From Nematostella vectensis (Eukaryota > Cnidaria > Anthozoa > Actiniaria > Edwardsiidae): a stretch of DNA of 64,000 nucleotides. The notes under the pieces were generated by a model. The model searched no databases. It was given only the letters and a program-made list of their open reading frames with translations, and was not told the DNA's origin. How positions within the stretch are numbered: the first letter of the stretch is position 1; each line of letters starts with the position of its first letter. Location: the NCBI RefSeq assembly GCF_932526225.1, contig NC_064041.1, forward strand, positions 4,337,046-4,401,045, in the 5' to 3' direction. Shown one piece after another: positions 44,196 to 56,128 of this stretch. The position numbers were made by a program, and so were the translations under genes.

Positions 44196-46135
44196 CAAGA
44201 GAGCATAAGATAAGAGAGGGACACTTTGGTATTACCCGCGCGCCATGTCGATTCCCAATCTGGCTATTTTTAGTAACCACCACCCCACCACTGCGCGTGA
44301 GGATTTGCTCCTTTATTTTGTCCTACTCCCCCGCGGGTTGCGTGTTGTTGTTTTGCCAACTCGAAAGGAATGAAAAGAGATCATGTAAAATAACTCGGAA
44401 GAAGAAAACAAGTCTAGCTTAAGTAAGCAAGATTGGCAAATATACTCACAGAAAGCTAAATCCCTGAATAGTTTGACTGTTTTGTTTATCTGAGCAGCGA
44501 AGTCAAGTCAAGAAGAAAAATGGCTGTAATACCGCGTTTGATTCAAATCCCGACTCCAGCTTGTATTATATACTTAATAGTTATAGAAATGTCTAGAAAC
44601 AACATAAAAAAAGTACAGTGATATCTCCCTCGTTATTTTCTCACTATTAAGAAAGGTCAGATACTACAGTTTGCTGGCTTTGATCATCACCAAAAAAACA
44701 TTCCCTCGCTACAAGCGGCATTACTAAAAAGCGGAACTGGAGGAACCAGCATATTTTGAGTGCAGGTTTGAAGGGGGATATAGGGGTAGAAATGTTATGT
44801 TTTTTTTTCGATAACAATAATGTTTCCAGTCTTCTCGGATAGGGACACTAAACCGGAGGTCCCGTCTCTTCAAGCTGCACTACACTAACCTGAACCGAAG
44901 GGACGTAAAAGAACCACTGGGGACGCAATAAACCAACCCTCTGGCAGTGACCACCCCCAGTGACAGTGCTTACTAACCGAGAGTCATATGTTAGAAAACT
45001 GTATATTTGGTTAAATATGTTACCCTCGATAAACAAAGATTAAAAACAGAAAAAAATATGGAATAAGTTAACGCAAGAGCAACGGGCTATTTCGTTAATT
45101 GTTTAAACTTGAAATAAGTCCTGTTCTTTACGATTTATTCTCACCGTAAACAGCACCAGCTTCGAAGCCCCGTGTCGTCTGACGAGTCCAGGGCGACCGC
45201 GAGTTTACACACATGTAGAAATTGTTAAATAAGGTAATATGTTCGTAGTATGATATGACAAAAAAACAAAGTTGTAAAACACTTTATTTTTTAGTTGTCT
45301 GCACAGATTCACATTTGGCACTAAAAACCACACACTGCGAGCGCTTGTTTTACAGTATGTTTTTTGTTACTTATCCGGAACTTTCAACGGAATTTTTTTA
45401 CAAATTGCATATGACAGAATGTGAAATGAACGTAAAATAACTTAGCACATTTGCGCTTAGTGATGTATTATGGCAAACTACCAGTCCGTTTAGAACAGAA
45501 TTTTTCGAAAATAAATCGTCGTAATCCTTGTATAACATCTCTACCCCTATACCCCTCTTTGCTCCTGCCTTCAAAATGTGCTGGTTCCGCTGGTTCCTTT
45601 TTTAGTAATGCCGCGCTACAAGAATAGTTTTATGAAATGTATTTTCTTGGAATCCTTCTCAATTCACCGGAATATTCACAAAAATCAATATCATATCTAA
45701 TGTCTAACTTACAGATTTCGTTTGACCATTAGGAAGATAATAAATGTTGAAAAACCACGAAGAAGCAGCAAGTTAGAGCGGAAGCGGTAAATATTTGAAG
45801 CACGAGGTTTTCCGCTCTTGATTTTGAATGAAGTCTCTTTTTTTAACGTTTTCGAAATCTTGCAATCCTCGAAGTACTACATCCCCTATTGCAGCCGCCT
45901 GTATCCTTGATGCTAGAATGAAATTTTCGATGGTATTTGTGCAAATAGGGTGGTTTTTTTTTCGGTTTCAAGTCACAAAACAGCGGCAAACAACAAGATG
46001 TAAATGCCAAAGCGCGGGGGTAGGGTGAGTAAAAATGCTCACGCGCAGTGGTGGGTACTAAAAATAGCCAGATTCGGAATCGACATGGCGCGCGTGTAAT
46101 ACCAAAGTGTCCTTCTCTTATCTTATGCTCTCTTG
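44196..46135. mobile_element. 1.94-kb near-palindromic DNA transposon with 7-bp target duplication
   Basis: Both ends read CAAGAGAGCATAAGATAAGA inward, with matching arms through GGACACTTTGGTATTAC and GCGCGCCATGTCGATTCC to beyond 150 bp. Inner segments are also inverted (44690-44800 with 45535-45630: AGTAATGCCGC, GGAACCAGC, AGGGGTATAGGGGTAGA on one strand). TCTGTAT flanks it on both sides (44189-44195, 46136-46142). No transposase is seen, so it is probably a non-autonomous foldback-like element. A terminal fragment lies at 33666. Confidence 0.85.
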
Positions 46136-46142
46136 TCTGTAT

Positions 46143-46930
46143 TATGTAAGTGTCACGGCGTTTCCCTGGATCAGGCCTCTGCTTCGATCAGAAGCGTCAA
46201 TGTTTGTGCGATAGCTCTAGATTTTTTTCCAAAGACAATATGGAGAGTGCACACATGTAAAAAGTGACTACCTTGCATCGCGACACTTGACCGGCTACTC
46301 ATAAGACAAATATGTTTTCTTACTATAAAATACCTGATCTCTCTCATTGAATGTCATGATTTTTTCACAATTTAAATTTAAATAATGTGTAAATTGAGGC
46401 AAGTTCCAACAGAATATCGAGCAGTTTTCATCAATATTCGCAAAAAATATTGTATAAGTAACTTAACTCAACAAGAAAAGCTTAAGCCTGCTGCTTTGGT
46501 TTGGTAAATTTTTTAGAGTAATCATGTTAGTAGCCATGTGTAATGTAAGATATGTAAAACTGAAAATTATTTTGGTATTTTAGTGCTCACTTATTTTTTG
46601 GTATTTTGGTCCTTCCTTTAGATAATTTTTGTTTTCTTCCTAAAATAACTTAATCCCTCATTGAATGTCATTTTAATTTTATGGAACATTTTCAATGAAA
46701 TCTTCTATAGCCTTCTCATTTACTTCAATGTAAAAATGTTTAAACAATATGATAGCATAAATAGATATTGTTGTTTACTTTGCACTTACATAAATGAAAT
46801 AATAAATTAAATCTAAATTCTATTGTTAATACAATAGGACTTACTTTGGGTGTTTAGATAAATTTCCCCCTAAGTGATAGCACATTCAGGCATGATATTA
46901 AACTGGCCAATTGTAGAATTGAATAATGTA
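46143..46930. other. AT-rich non-coding stretch
   Basis: No exon or repeat recognised. Confidence 0.5.
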
Positions 46931-47229
46931 CCGGCCCTGTTAAAGTGAAGCAAGAGTTTTTCGCAGAAAGCGCACGCTGAAGAAGTTAGTTACGATTTAC
47001 GTCAATCAAACATTTGGAAGTTTACAGGAGTGGCCCTGTTAAAGTGAAGCAAGAGTTTTTCGCAGAAAGCGCACGCTGAAGAAATTAGTTACGATGTACG
47101 TCAATCAAACATTTGGAAGTTTACAGGAGTGGCCCTGTTAAAGTGAAGCAAAAGTTTTTCGCAGAAAGTGCACGCTGAAGAAATTAGTTACGATTTACGT
47201 CAATCAAACATTTGGAAGTTTACAGGAGT
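46931..47229. repeat. 99-bp tandem repeat, 3 copies
   Basis: GGCCCTGTTAAAGTGAAGCA begins copies at about 46933, 47032 and 47131; each runs through CGCAGAAAGCGCACGCTGAA to TTTACAGGAGT. The copies are over 95% alike by eye. Confidence 0.9.
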
Positions 47230-47290
47230 GGATGTTTTAATAACGAGGGTGCGTTTCTAACACAAGGTTTCATTAATCTAGGCGAACAAG

Positions 47291-47552
47291 CAGGGGCGGA
47301 TATCCACCCCCCGTTTTTGAGTAAAACAAAAAGAAAAGTATTTTTTTGTTTGTTGAAAATAAATGTCTGAGGGACGGGAGGTACTGTCCATGTACTTTGG
47401 CTTGCTTTACTTTGCTGATGCGACAAATCCAATACAGCTTGAAGTATTGTTAGAACTATGTGACCTTCCAAGAACCACTGGATCAGTTATATAGAAAGCC
47501 GTTTATCTGGCCATTATCCACCCCCCATTTTAAAATCCTGGATCCGCCCTTG
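47291..47552. mobile_element. 262-bp TIR element, CAGGGGCGGAT type
   Basis: Ends CAGGGGCGGATATCCACCCC and its near inverse ATCCTGGATCCGCCCTTG. It lies about 120 bp beyond the transporter stop codon, possibly within its 3' untranslated region. Confidence 0.75.
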
Positions 47553-47672
47553 ACAGGTGCCGTCCAGGAACGAATACACGTGTCTTGCCCACATTATTTA
47601 TGTTCCCCATGAATCCGGGTGGTGTTGTCTATCTTCGTCGACGATGATTAGGCTGGTTGAGTGACTTTGTCC

Positions 47673-47745
47673 TCATATTTTGTTCGTCGTTCTATTGGCA
47701 GCGCCGAGTAGCGGTTTCTTCTCCTCGCTAGTGACGTTTGCATGA
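47673..47745 (-). CDS. SLC18B1: Transporter exon 16, C-terminal tail
   Basis: Acceptor AGCGCCAG (or TCTTTTAG six bases upstream, adding two residues in the same frame). Reads HANVTSEEKKPLLGAANRTT then NKI and stop. EEKKPLL fits the acidic dileucine sorting pattern. The alternative frame (SLARRRNRYSALPIERRTK) is open too but does not fit the phase of exon 15. Confidence 0.72.
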
Positions 47746-50700
47746 CTGGCGCTAAAAGAGGGCATAGTTGAATATGTAAAAATACTAATTAAGGTAAATT
47801 AAATACGGTATAAGTTTGAGATCGATTGGACAGCAACAACAATAATCACTAAAAGAAATAACTATAACAGCAAGGGTACCAACGCTAAGCTAGACCACGA
47901 AAAACAAATACATGAAAGACTAAAGAAAGTCTGGTTGAAGCCAAATGACTAAAAAAAAACAAACACAAAAAAGGTTTGAAAATTGTGAAAAATTATGCTT
48001 TCTACCTTAAACTTGAACACAGGTTCCATACGACCGTCAGTACCACCTTTTAAGAAAGTGCACAAAGCATTTTTGAGGGACAGGGTTAAACTACAGAGCA
48101 TGTTTCATGAACCCTTACAACAAAGCGTAATAGGCAATTTCCTATGTACAATCTTCGCAGAGAGATTGATGTTACAGATAGTTTAAACATATAAAAAGCT
48201 GCGAAGGCGAGAGGGAAGCATCTAGGGATACTCACACCCAAATACCTCTATTCCAGGGGACCACCTCCCAACACCCATATTCCAGGGGATCCACCCCCCA
48301 ATACCCCTATTCAAAGAGATCCACCTCCCAACACCCATAATCCAGGGGATCCACCTCCCAATACCCCTATTCAAAGGGAACCACCTCCCAATACCCCTAT
48401 TCCAGGGGATCCACCTCCCAATACCCCTATTCAAAGGGAACCACCTCCCAATACCCCTATTCCAGGGGACCCACCTCCCAATACCCCTATTCCAGGGAAC
48501 CCACCTCCAAATACCCATATTCCAGGGGACCCACCTCCCAATACCCCTATTCCAGGGGACCCACCTCCCAATACCCCTATTCCAGGGGACCCACCTCCCA
48601 ATACCCCTATTCCAAGAAACCCACCTCCCAATTCCCCCATTCCAGGGAACAAACCTCCCAATATCCCTATTCCAGGGACCCACCTCCCAATACCCCTATT
48701 CCAAGAAACCCACCTCCCAATACCCCTATTCCATGGGACCTACCTCCCAATACCCCTATTCCAGGGGACCCACCTCCCAATACCCCTATTCCAGGGGACC
48801 CACCTCCCAATACCCCTATTCAAAGGGGACCCACCTCCCAATACCCCTATTCCAGGGGACCCACCTTCCAATACCCCTATTCCAGGGAACCCACCTCCCA
48901 ATATCCCTATTCCAGGGGATCCACCCCCCAATATCCCTATTCCAGGGGATCCACCTCCCAACACCCATATTCCAGGGGATCCACCTCCCAATACCCCTAT
49001 TCAAAGGGAACCACCTCCCAATACCCCTATTCCAGAGGATTCACCTCCCAATACCCCTATTCAAAGGGAACCACCTCCCAATACCCCTATTCCAGGGGAC
49101 CCACCTCCCAATACCCCTATTCCAGGGAACCCACCTCCAAATACCCCTATTCCAGGGGACCCACCTCCCAATACCCCTATTCCAGGGGACCCACCTCCCA
49201 ATTCCCCTATTCCAGGGGACCCACCTCCCAATACCCCTATTCCAAGAAACCCAACTCCCAATTCCCCTATTCCAGGGAACCCACCTCCCAATATCCCTAT
49301 TCCAGGGGACCCACCTCCCAATACCCCTATTCCAAGAAACCCACCTCCCAATACCCCTATTCCAAGAAACCCACCTCCCAATACCCCTATTCCAGGGAAC
49401 CCACCTCCCAATACCCCTATTCCAGGGGACCCACCTCCCAGTACCCCTATTCCAGGGGACCCACCTCCCAATACCCCTATTCCATGGGACCCACCTCCCA
49501 ATACCCCTATTCCAGGGGACCCACCTCCCAATACCCCTATTCCAGGGGACCCACCTCCCAATACCCCTATTCCAAGAAACCCACCTCCCAATACCCCTAT
49601 TCCAAGAAACCCACCTCCCAATACCCCTATTCCAGGGAACCCACCTCCCAATACCCCTATTCCAGGGGACCCACCTCCCAATACCCCTATTCCAGGGGAC
49701 CCACCTCCCAATACCCCTATTCCATGGGACCCACCTCCCAATACCCCTATTCCAGGGGACCCACCTCCCAATACCCCTATTCCAGGGGACCCACCTCCCA
49801 ATACCCCTATTCCAGGGGACCCACCTTCCAATACCCCTATTCCAGGGAACCCACCTCCCAATATCCCTATTCCAAAAAACCCAACTCCCAATTCCCCTAT
49901 TCCAGGGGACCCACCTCCCAATATCCCTATTCCAGGGGACCCACCTCCCAATACCCCTATTCCAGGGAACCCACCTCCCAATACCCCTATTCCAGGGGAC
50001 CCACCTCCCAACACCCCTATTCCAGGGGACCCACCTCCCAATACCCCTATTCCATGGGACCCACCTCCCAATACCCCTATTCCAGGGGACCCACCTCCCA
50101 ATACCCCTATTCCAGGGGACCCACCTCCCAATACCCCTATTCCAGGGGATCCACCTCCCAATACCTCTATTCCAGGGGATCCACCTCCCAATACCCCTAT
50201 TCAAAGGAACCCATCTCCCAATACCGCTATTCCAAGGGACCCACCTCCCAATACCGCTATTCCAGGGGACCCACCTCCCAATACCACTATTCCAAGGGCC
50301 CCACCTCCCAATACCGCTATTCCAGGGGACCGACCTCCCAATACCCCTATCCCAGGGGATCCACCTCCCAATATCCCTATTCCAGGGAACCCACCTCCCA
50401 ATACCCCTATTCCAGGGGACCCACCTCCCAATACCCCTATTCCAGGGGACCCACCTCCCAATACCCCTATTCCAGGGAACCCACCTCCCAATACCCCTAT
50501 TCCAGGGGACCCACCTCCCAATACCCCTATTCCAGGGGATCCACCTCCCAATACCCCTATTCAAGGGGACCCACTCACAATACCCCTATTTCAGGGGATC
50601 CCCTCCCAATAACCAAGAGGGCCTCCTCCCAATACCCCTTCTCTGAAATAAGATTTCCGGACAATATGGGCTCACACACACGTTAGTTTACAAACAATTA

Positions 50701-53700
50701 CAATTGACAAAGTATCTTTAAGTACTTACAAGAAACAGGGACAAAAATGACATCACCTGAAAAAAAAAACGGAGTCAAGGTGACAATAATTACTTAAGAA
50801 CATGGGTGGAAAAGTCAATGTGAAAACAGCTGGCTTCTTGGTCGCTTAATAAAGGGGGTACGTCCTGAGTTTTCCTAGGCCATGGTCTTTGCAATAACCC
50901 GCCGTTTAAGGAAAGAAGGGAGCTATCAATTAAAGGGGTAGTGTCATGGGATTTCCGTGGGCCCGACATGACGGAAAAACATGACTTCACGTTTCCAATA
51001 AGCTCATTTCACATCGAATAAGGCGCAAAATTTCCCTGAGTACTTAGTGAGTAATATGAAACAAAATATCAAATGCGAATTTTTTTTTTAAATCGATGCG
51101 ACTTTTTGTAAAGTGACATTGAAATTTGAGCTTTTCGTTCCTGAGCTCATACGTTGCGCAAGGATGATCAAGGAAAAAATATCTTAAATAGCCAAAATCT
51201 GGGTATGTGAATTTCAGCCTCGCGTTATTTGTGTTTTTAAAAGGGAAAATCAGTCCGGAATACAAGGAACTGATGGACATTGTGAGAAATTGTATCTTCC
51301 TTCTCCATTTCTTCAAAGTGCGCATGTTCAGGGTTTTTCCGTCATGTCCGTGGGCCCCGGTTTACTCAATAACCCGGCATTAGATGACCAAAGAGGATGC
51401 CCTGAAGGGTCCCGCATGATGGCTCATGCTTATCGCCTTGGCACATAAACAGATATTAGAATTTCAACCCGATTTTGCATGCGCAAACTAGATGCGCAAG
51501 TAGCTTTATGCTGTGGTCTCTATGATAGGCCTCGGTTACCCCAAATCGGTCGATTACGTAACAATCTCCGATGATTTTTAACGGAAAATATATATTATAT
51601 ATTATTATAAATAAATTTAATTTTAACGCGAAAAATATTTCAAAATTGTGAAAGCATTGTATCTATTGGATTTTTCTCTGAGGATGTGATTGATAATTTA
51701 GAGCAGATGGCCTGTTAAATAGCGCGGATTCTATTAGATATTTTTGGCCGTATAACGGTTGAGGTTTCCGTCTGCCCTCCTGAAGTAAACTGGTGACACG
51801 GCTTTAACACGAAGGTAATGGACTCAATTCTATTCACGAAAAGATTGGTCATGATTCTTACAACAAAGAAAATGGTCAGTTTTATCAATTAATGCTTGGT
51901 TCATACCGTGGCCATCCATGGAAATCCTAGCTTTTCCACAAGTGCTCCACCAAGCACAGGACCCGCAAACCCGCTACGGACAGGACAAACAGAGTTGTTT
52001 ATCAGTATCATTCTGCTCTTACTGGACATGGGGAGCACGGTGTTATCCCAAGAGGACCAGAGAGTGTTCGCCTTTTTCCCACTGCATATGGTTTCGCAAG
52101 CACAAATGTCCCAGGTCCCACTGACTCGAGCGTGTCTCTGTGGCTGGGGCATGAGTTTGCGAGAGACGTTTAATTTAAGGCCCTGGGTAGCACCAACAGA
52201 AGCGCAGGATGAAGAACCATAAGCGCAATATAAACAAACGATTACGTTCTCTTGGACTAAATTTTTAAAAAAGCTGGAAATTAGTAGTTTTTAGCTTCGT
52301 TCTTCCGTAGCCTATATAGAATTACCCAAAATTCGACGCGCCCGTGAAAATACCAGACAACATGGAGTTCAAAGCCAGGTCACTCGTGAAGCTCCGATCT
52401 CTGAAAAGATATACAGGGAACGTTATAAGGACTAGACGGCAGTCATAGAAAACACGTGCATGAAGTCACAGGAGAATCTAGGTAATTGCGAGGGTCGAGT
52501 GTCGAGGGTAAGACGAGAAAAAAATATCGAGAGTCGAGATTTTTTCCTCGACACCCAATATTTTTTCTAGACCCTTGATATTTGGGACAAACTTACAAAC
52601 AGCAGCGCTGCATCTCAGGTACACACGGGATGAAGAAGAGCGAGCCTCCGATGCCATTTAGCGCCAGACTGATGCATATCAACCATATTTGTCTACGGAA
52701 AATAGACTTAGCATTAAAAGACACCACTCAATCTCACACAATCACTAGACTTCGTGGCAACCTAAACCATGGTGGAGCTCCACGTGGGGCACGGTAAACG
52801 ATGGGGGTTCATGTGGGATGTGCCTTCAGGATTTGATTGGTCGAGCGAACGTTTTGCGGGAAATTTCAGTCTCGTGGGTGGCACTAACGAGACTGATTCA
52901 TTTCAATGTAAGTTTCTGTCTGGCTCAGCACGAACTTGCAGTTTTGCAGCTCGAGTTTTTTGGTTCTATTATATTATATTTCTCTTCTTAACTCCCCCCC
53001 CCAAAAAAAAAATTAATATAATAATCAGAGATAACTAGAGCGACTACAGACAAACTGAAGAAAAACAAGATGGTCCGCGTAGGTGTGGTGTAGACCAGGT
53101 ATAAATCAACACAAGGTCGAAAGCTTTTGTGAAACAGTAGCTGCGCTGACGTTTCTAGCGTTAGCACTTCGTCGGAGCATAAAGGCTAACGACGAAGGGC
53201 TAACTAAATAAGAGCTCTGATAACTTTTTGGCATGTGTGCACTGTGCATTGGGGTGTTGATAACTATCTGTTTTTTTATGGAATTTGGATACTTACTTTT
53301 GCGGTATGTAGGGATCGAGGAATGGTGCAGGACCGAGGAATAACAGACCGATACCAATCAGCACAAAGGACATTACTAGACACGTTCGGAACGCTTTCTA
53401 GATAACGCAAAATAGTAAAAGGTTTATTAACTACAAATATTACGATGTTTGTATGGTCGCAGTACTGTTGTTGTATGCTTTTTTTTGTTGTTGTTGGCTG
53501 TTGCTTTTGCATCCTAGGAAATAACCCAGGGCAGGAGGTCATATGCGCGAGAACGAGGCGGAATACGGCCGGCGGAGGGGGAGGGGGTAGAGTGCGGGAG
53601 CGAAGAGAAAGGAGTTCTCGCGCCTTGTTACGCTTAACTCGACGCTCTGGGTACCCGAGGATGTCGCTTGTGATATATTTAAAGCGTTTTGCATAATAAA

Positions 53701-56097
53701 AATTAATTAATAAATTTCATTTTCATTCCTCATAAAAACGATAAAGAGTCAAGTTCAAACAATTTTTGAATCAAAACGATTTATAACACCCTGTTATATA
53801 TACTCATTCAAGAATAACATAGAGTACATGTTTTACTGTTGTTTTTGTGGTCGTCATTGTTATTGTAGTTGTTGTTATTGATGTTGTTTGTGTTGTTATT
53901 GATGTTGTTGTTGTTATTGACGTTTTTTGTTGTTGTTATTGATGTTGTTATTGGTGCTGTTGTTATATTGATGTTGTTGTTACTACTTTGTTGTGCATTG
54001 TTTTGCAGTGTATTGTTTATGTTTTGATCCACCACGTGTCACCCTGTGATAAAAGTATGAGTGGTATAAACAAATAGAACTTACTGTCGAATTCGTTGTA
54101 TCGCGACTTGGTTTTTATAACACGATTTGTTTTGGTTTTCTGTTCCGTCAGTAAAACCATTCTGAGCCAATCAAAGTCTCGCTTTGTGTACTTCTCTAGC
54201 TATCGTCTGGACGTAAACCAGACAGTGTCGCGACAGAAAGCCAGACAACTGCACTAGGCGAGAGATGACAAGAATCTGATTGGCTTAGAATAATTTGACT
54301 GGCGGAACAGAAAATCCCAAAAGACAAAAACAAATCGATGTTTTGAAGATGTGGCGTCGCGATACAACGGATTCGACAGTTATAATAGCAACCCTACTGA
54401 CCGTCTTCTCACAGATCCAGCCCACCACAACCGTGGAGAGAGCGTACGAAAGAGATATCACCATAAATAGAAGACCAATGTACGCCGCATTCAGGCCGAG
54501 CTAGAAACACAGGGAGACCGTGATAATATAACATCATAAATAGAAGGCCGAAGAATGCGGTGTATGCCGCATTCGGGCCGAGCTAGATAAGCCATGATAT
54601 AACAACATAAAGCAAATATCAAACTGATTATTGAAATCCCTTGACACAAAACTTGTTAAAAGCTCTTTTCATGCGCAGCATCATATCGAAAACAGATAAA
54701 AACTGCGAATAGCTAGGACTTGGATTGTGGCCTGAAATGGCCATACACATTTTCGCTTTTGCTAAAATAAAAATGAATTTTGAAAATGCGAATTAGAAAT
54801 TAAAATTAAAAGTTGAGTAACCGCGCTTGATCGCTCTACAAAAAGACATCTACCCCTGCGTCACATATGGTTTTAAATAATCGATCGAGGATATCCTCCG
54901 CACCAAGGAGGATAGTGAAATTCAATTATGTCTCAGTAAGATCATTTTAGCCTAACATTGATAATAAAATGAATCAAATACAAACCTTTTCCGCAAATGG
55001 AGCCAGTGTTGGGTCTAAAAATGCGAAGAGACTGGTGCCTATAGTCAACTGTATTGCTAAAAAAGAGAGGGAGGTTAATTTCTTACAGAGAACCTTATAG
55101 TGGCATCTCTTAGTAAGATTGCATCATTATGCAAGCTATACAACTTGACAGGCAAACTCTGTGTTTGTCTTGGGTGTCTTACCTACTAATATTACTCCAG
55201 GAATAAACAGAATATTGGTGACTGGTAGCTTGCCATCTCTTGACTCCGCAACCCCTTAACAGATTAAACAAAAAAAAAAAATACTAAGCGGGGCTTACAG
55301 CTATTACAGAGCCAACCATAGCTCTGTTCATTATGTACCACCCCATGCTCGAAGGTCCAGCGTACTTTGCAGGCGCTCCCAAAGGAAACCCCCACAAAGT
55401 ACGCTTGATGTTCGAGCATGGTACCATCCCCAAATAATAATATAATAATAATAGTTTATTTCAACTACCACTATCGCAGGTGCTACTGAATTACAGTGGT
55501 ATAGTCATAACACATGACGAAGTTATTTGCCATAAATATCACTGGTAACGAACGGTTACAAACTCATTAAGCCTAGATGTCATTCCTTGAAATGTATCAG
55601 TTCTCTGTGTACCCGATCTCAGAGAGTAGCCATGGCCTATTGTATCGCCTCTAGGAAAAACATAGCTCAGAGGAGGAGACGTTCTAGCTTTGGTCGCAAA
55701 AGAGCGAAATAGGCAATCCCGGCGCTCAGCAAGGGACCCGAGTCCAGAGCTCTGAAGTGCGGTGATATACTCGACCTGCGAAAAGATTATGCGCATCGCC
55801 CTTCTCTGAACTGTTTCAAGCATGTCTGAAAGATAGGCAGGAAGCCCAGCCCATACGGGCGCGGCATAAATAAGACCTTGTGGAATAACTGGCGCATACC
55901 CCATGCAAGGTCATGGAAGGGGAAGCAGCTTGAAAGTATGTTAGGTTGCACCTGTAAATACGTGTCATAGCCTGTACTGGCTCATGGGTAACACACAGAT
56001 GGCTAGTTCCTGGTCTCTGAAAGCCATGCGAATGTTTGCTTTTGCTTATTATTTTGGTACCCTTACCGAACCTAGGGGGGTACAGGGGGTGCGAACC

Positions 56098-56128
<31 letters not shown>

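Noticed and set aside
47640-47745. Basic tail frame SLARRRNRYSALPIERRTK for the transporter
   Set aside because: It needs a phase-1 entry, which does not match exon 15; the dileucine frame fits exactly and gives a total divisible by 3.
48733-50646. 637-codon forward and 507-codon reverse frames
   Set aside because: Same reason: a 30-bp minisatellite located within an intron of the transporter.
51901-52152. 83-codon minus frame treated as one transporter exon
   Set aside because: Only the last 22 codons (GFAGPVLGG and on) resemble the family; the upstream part is intron, and exon 12 at 52326-52400 supplies the missing helix.
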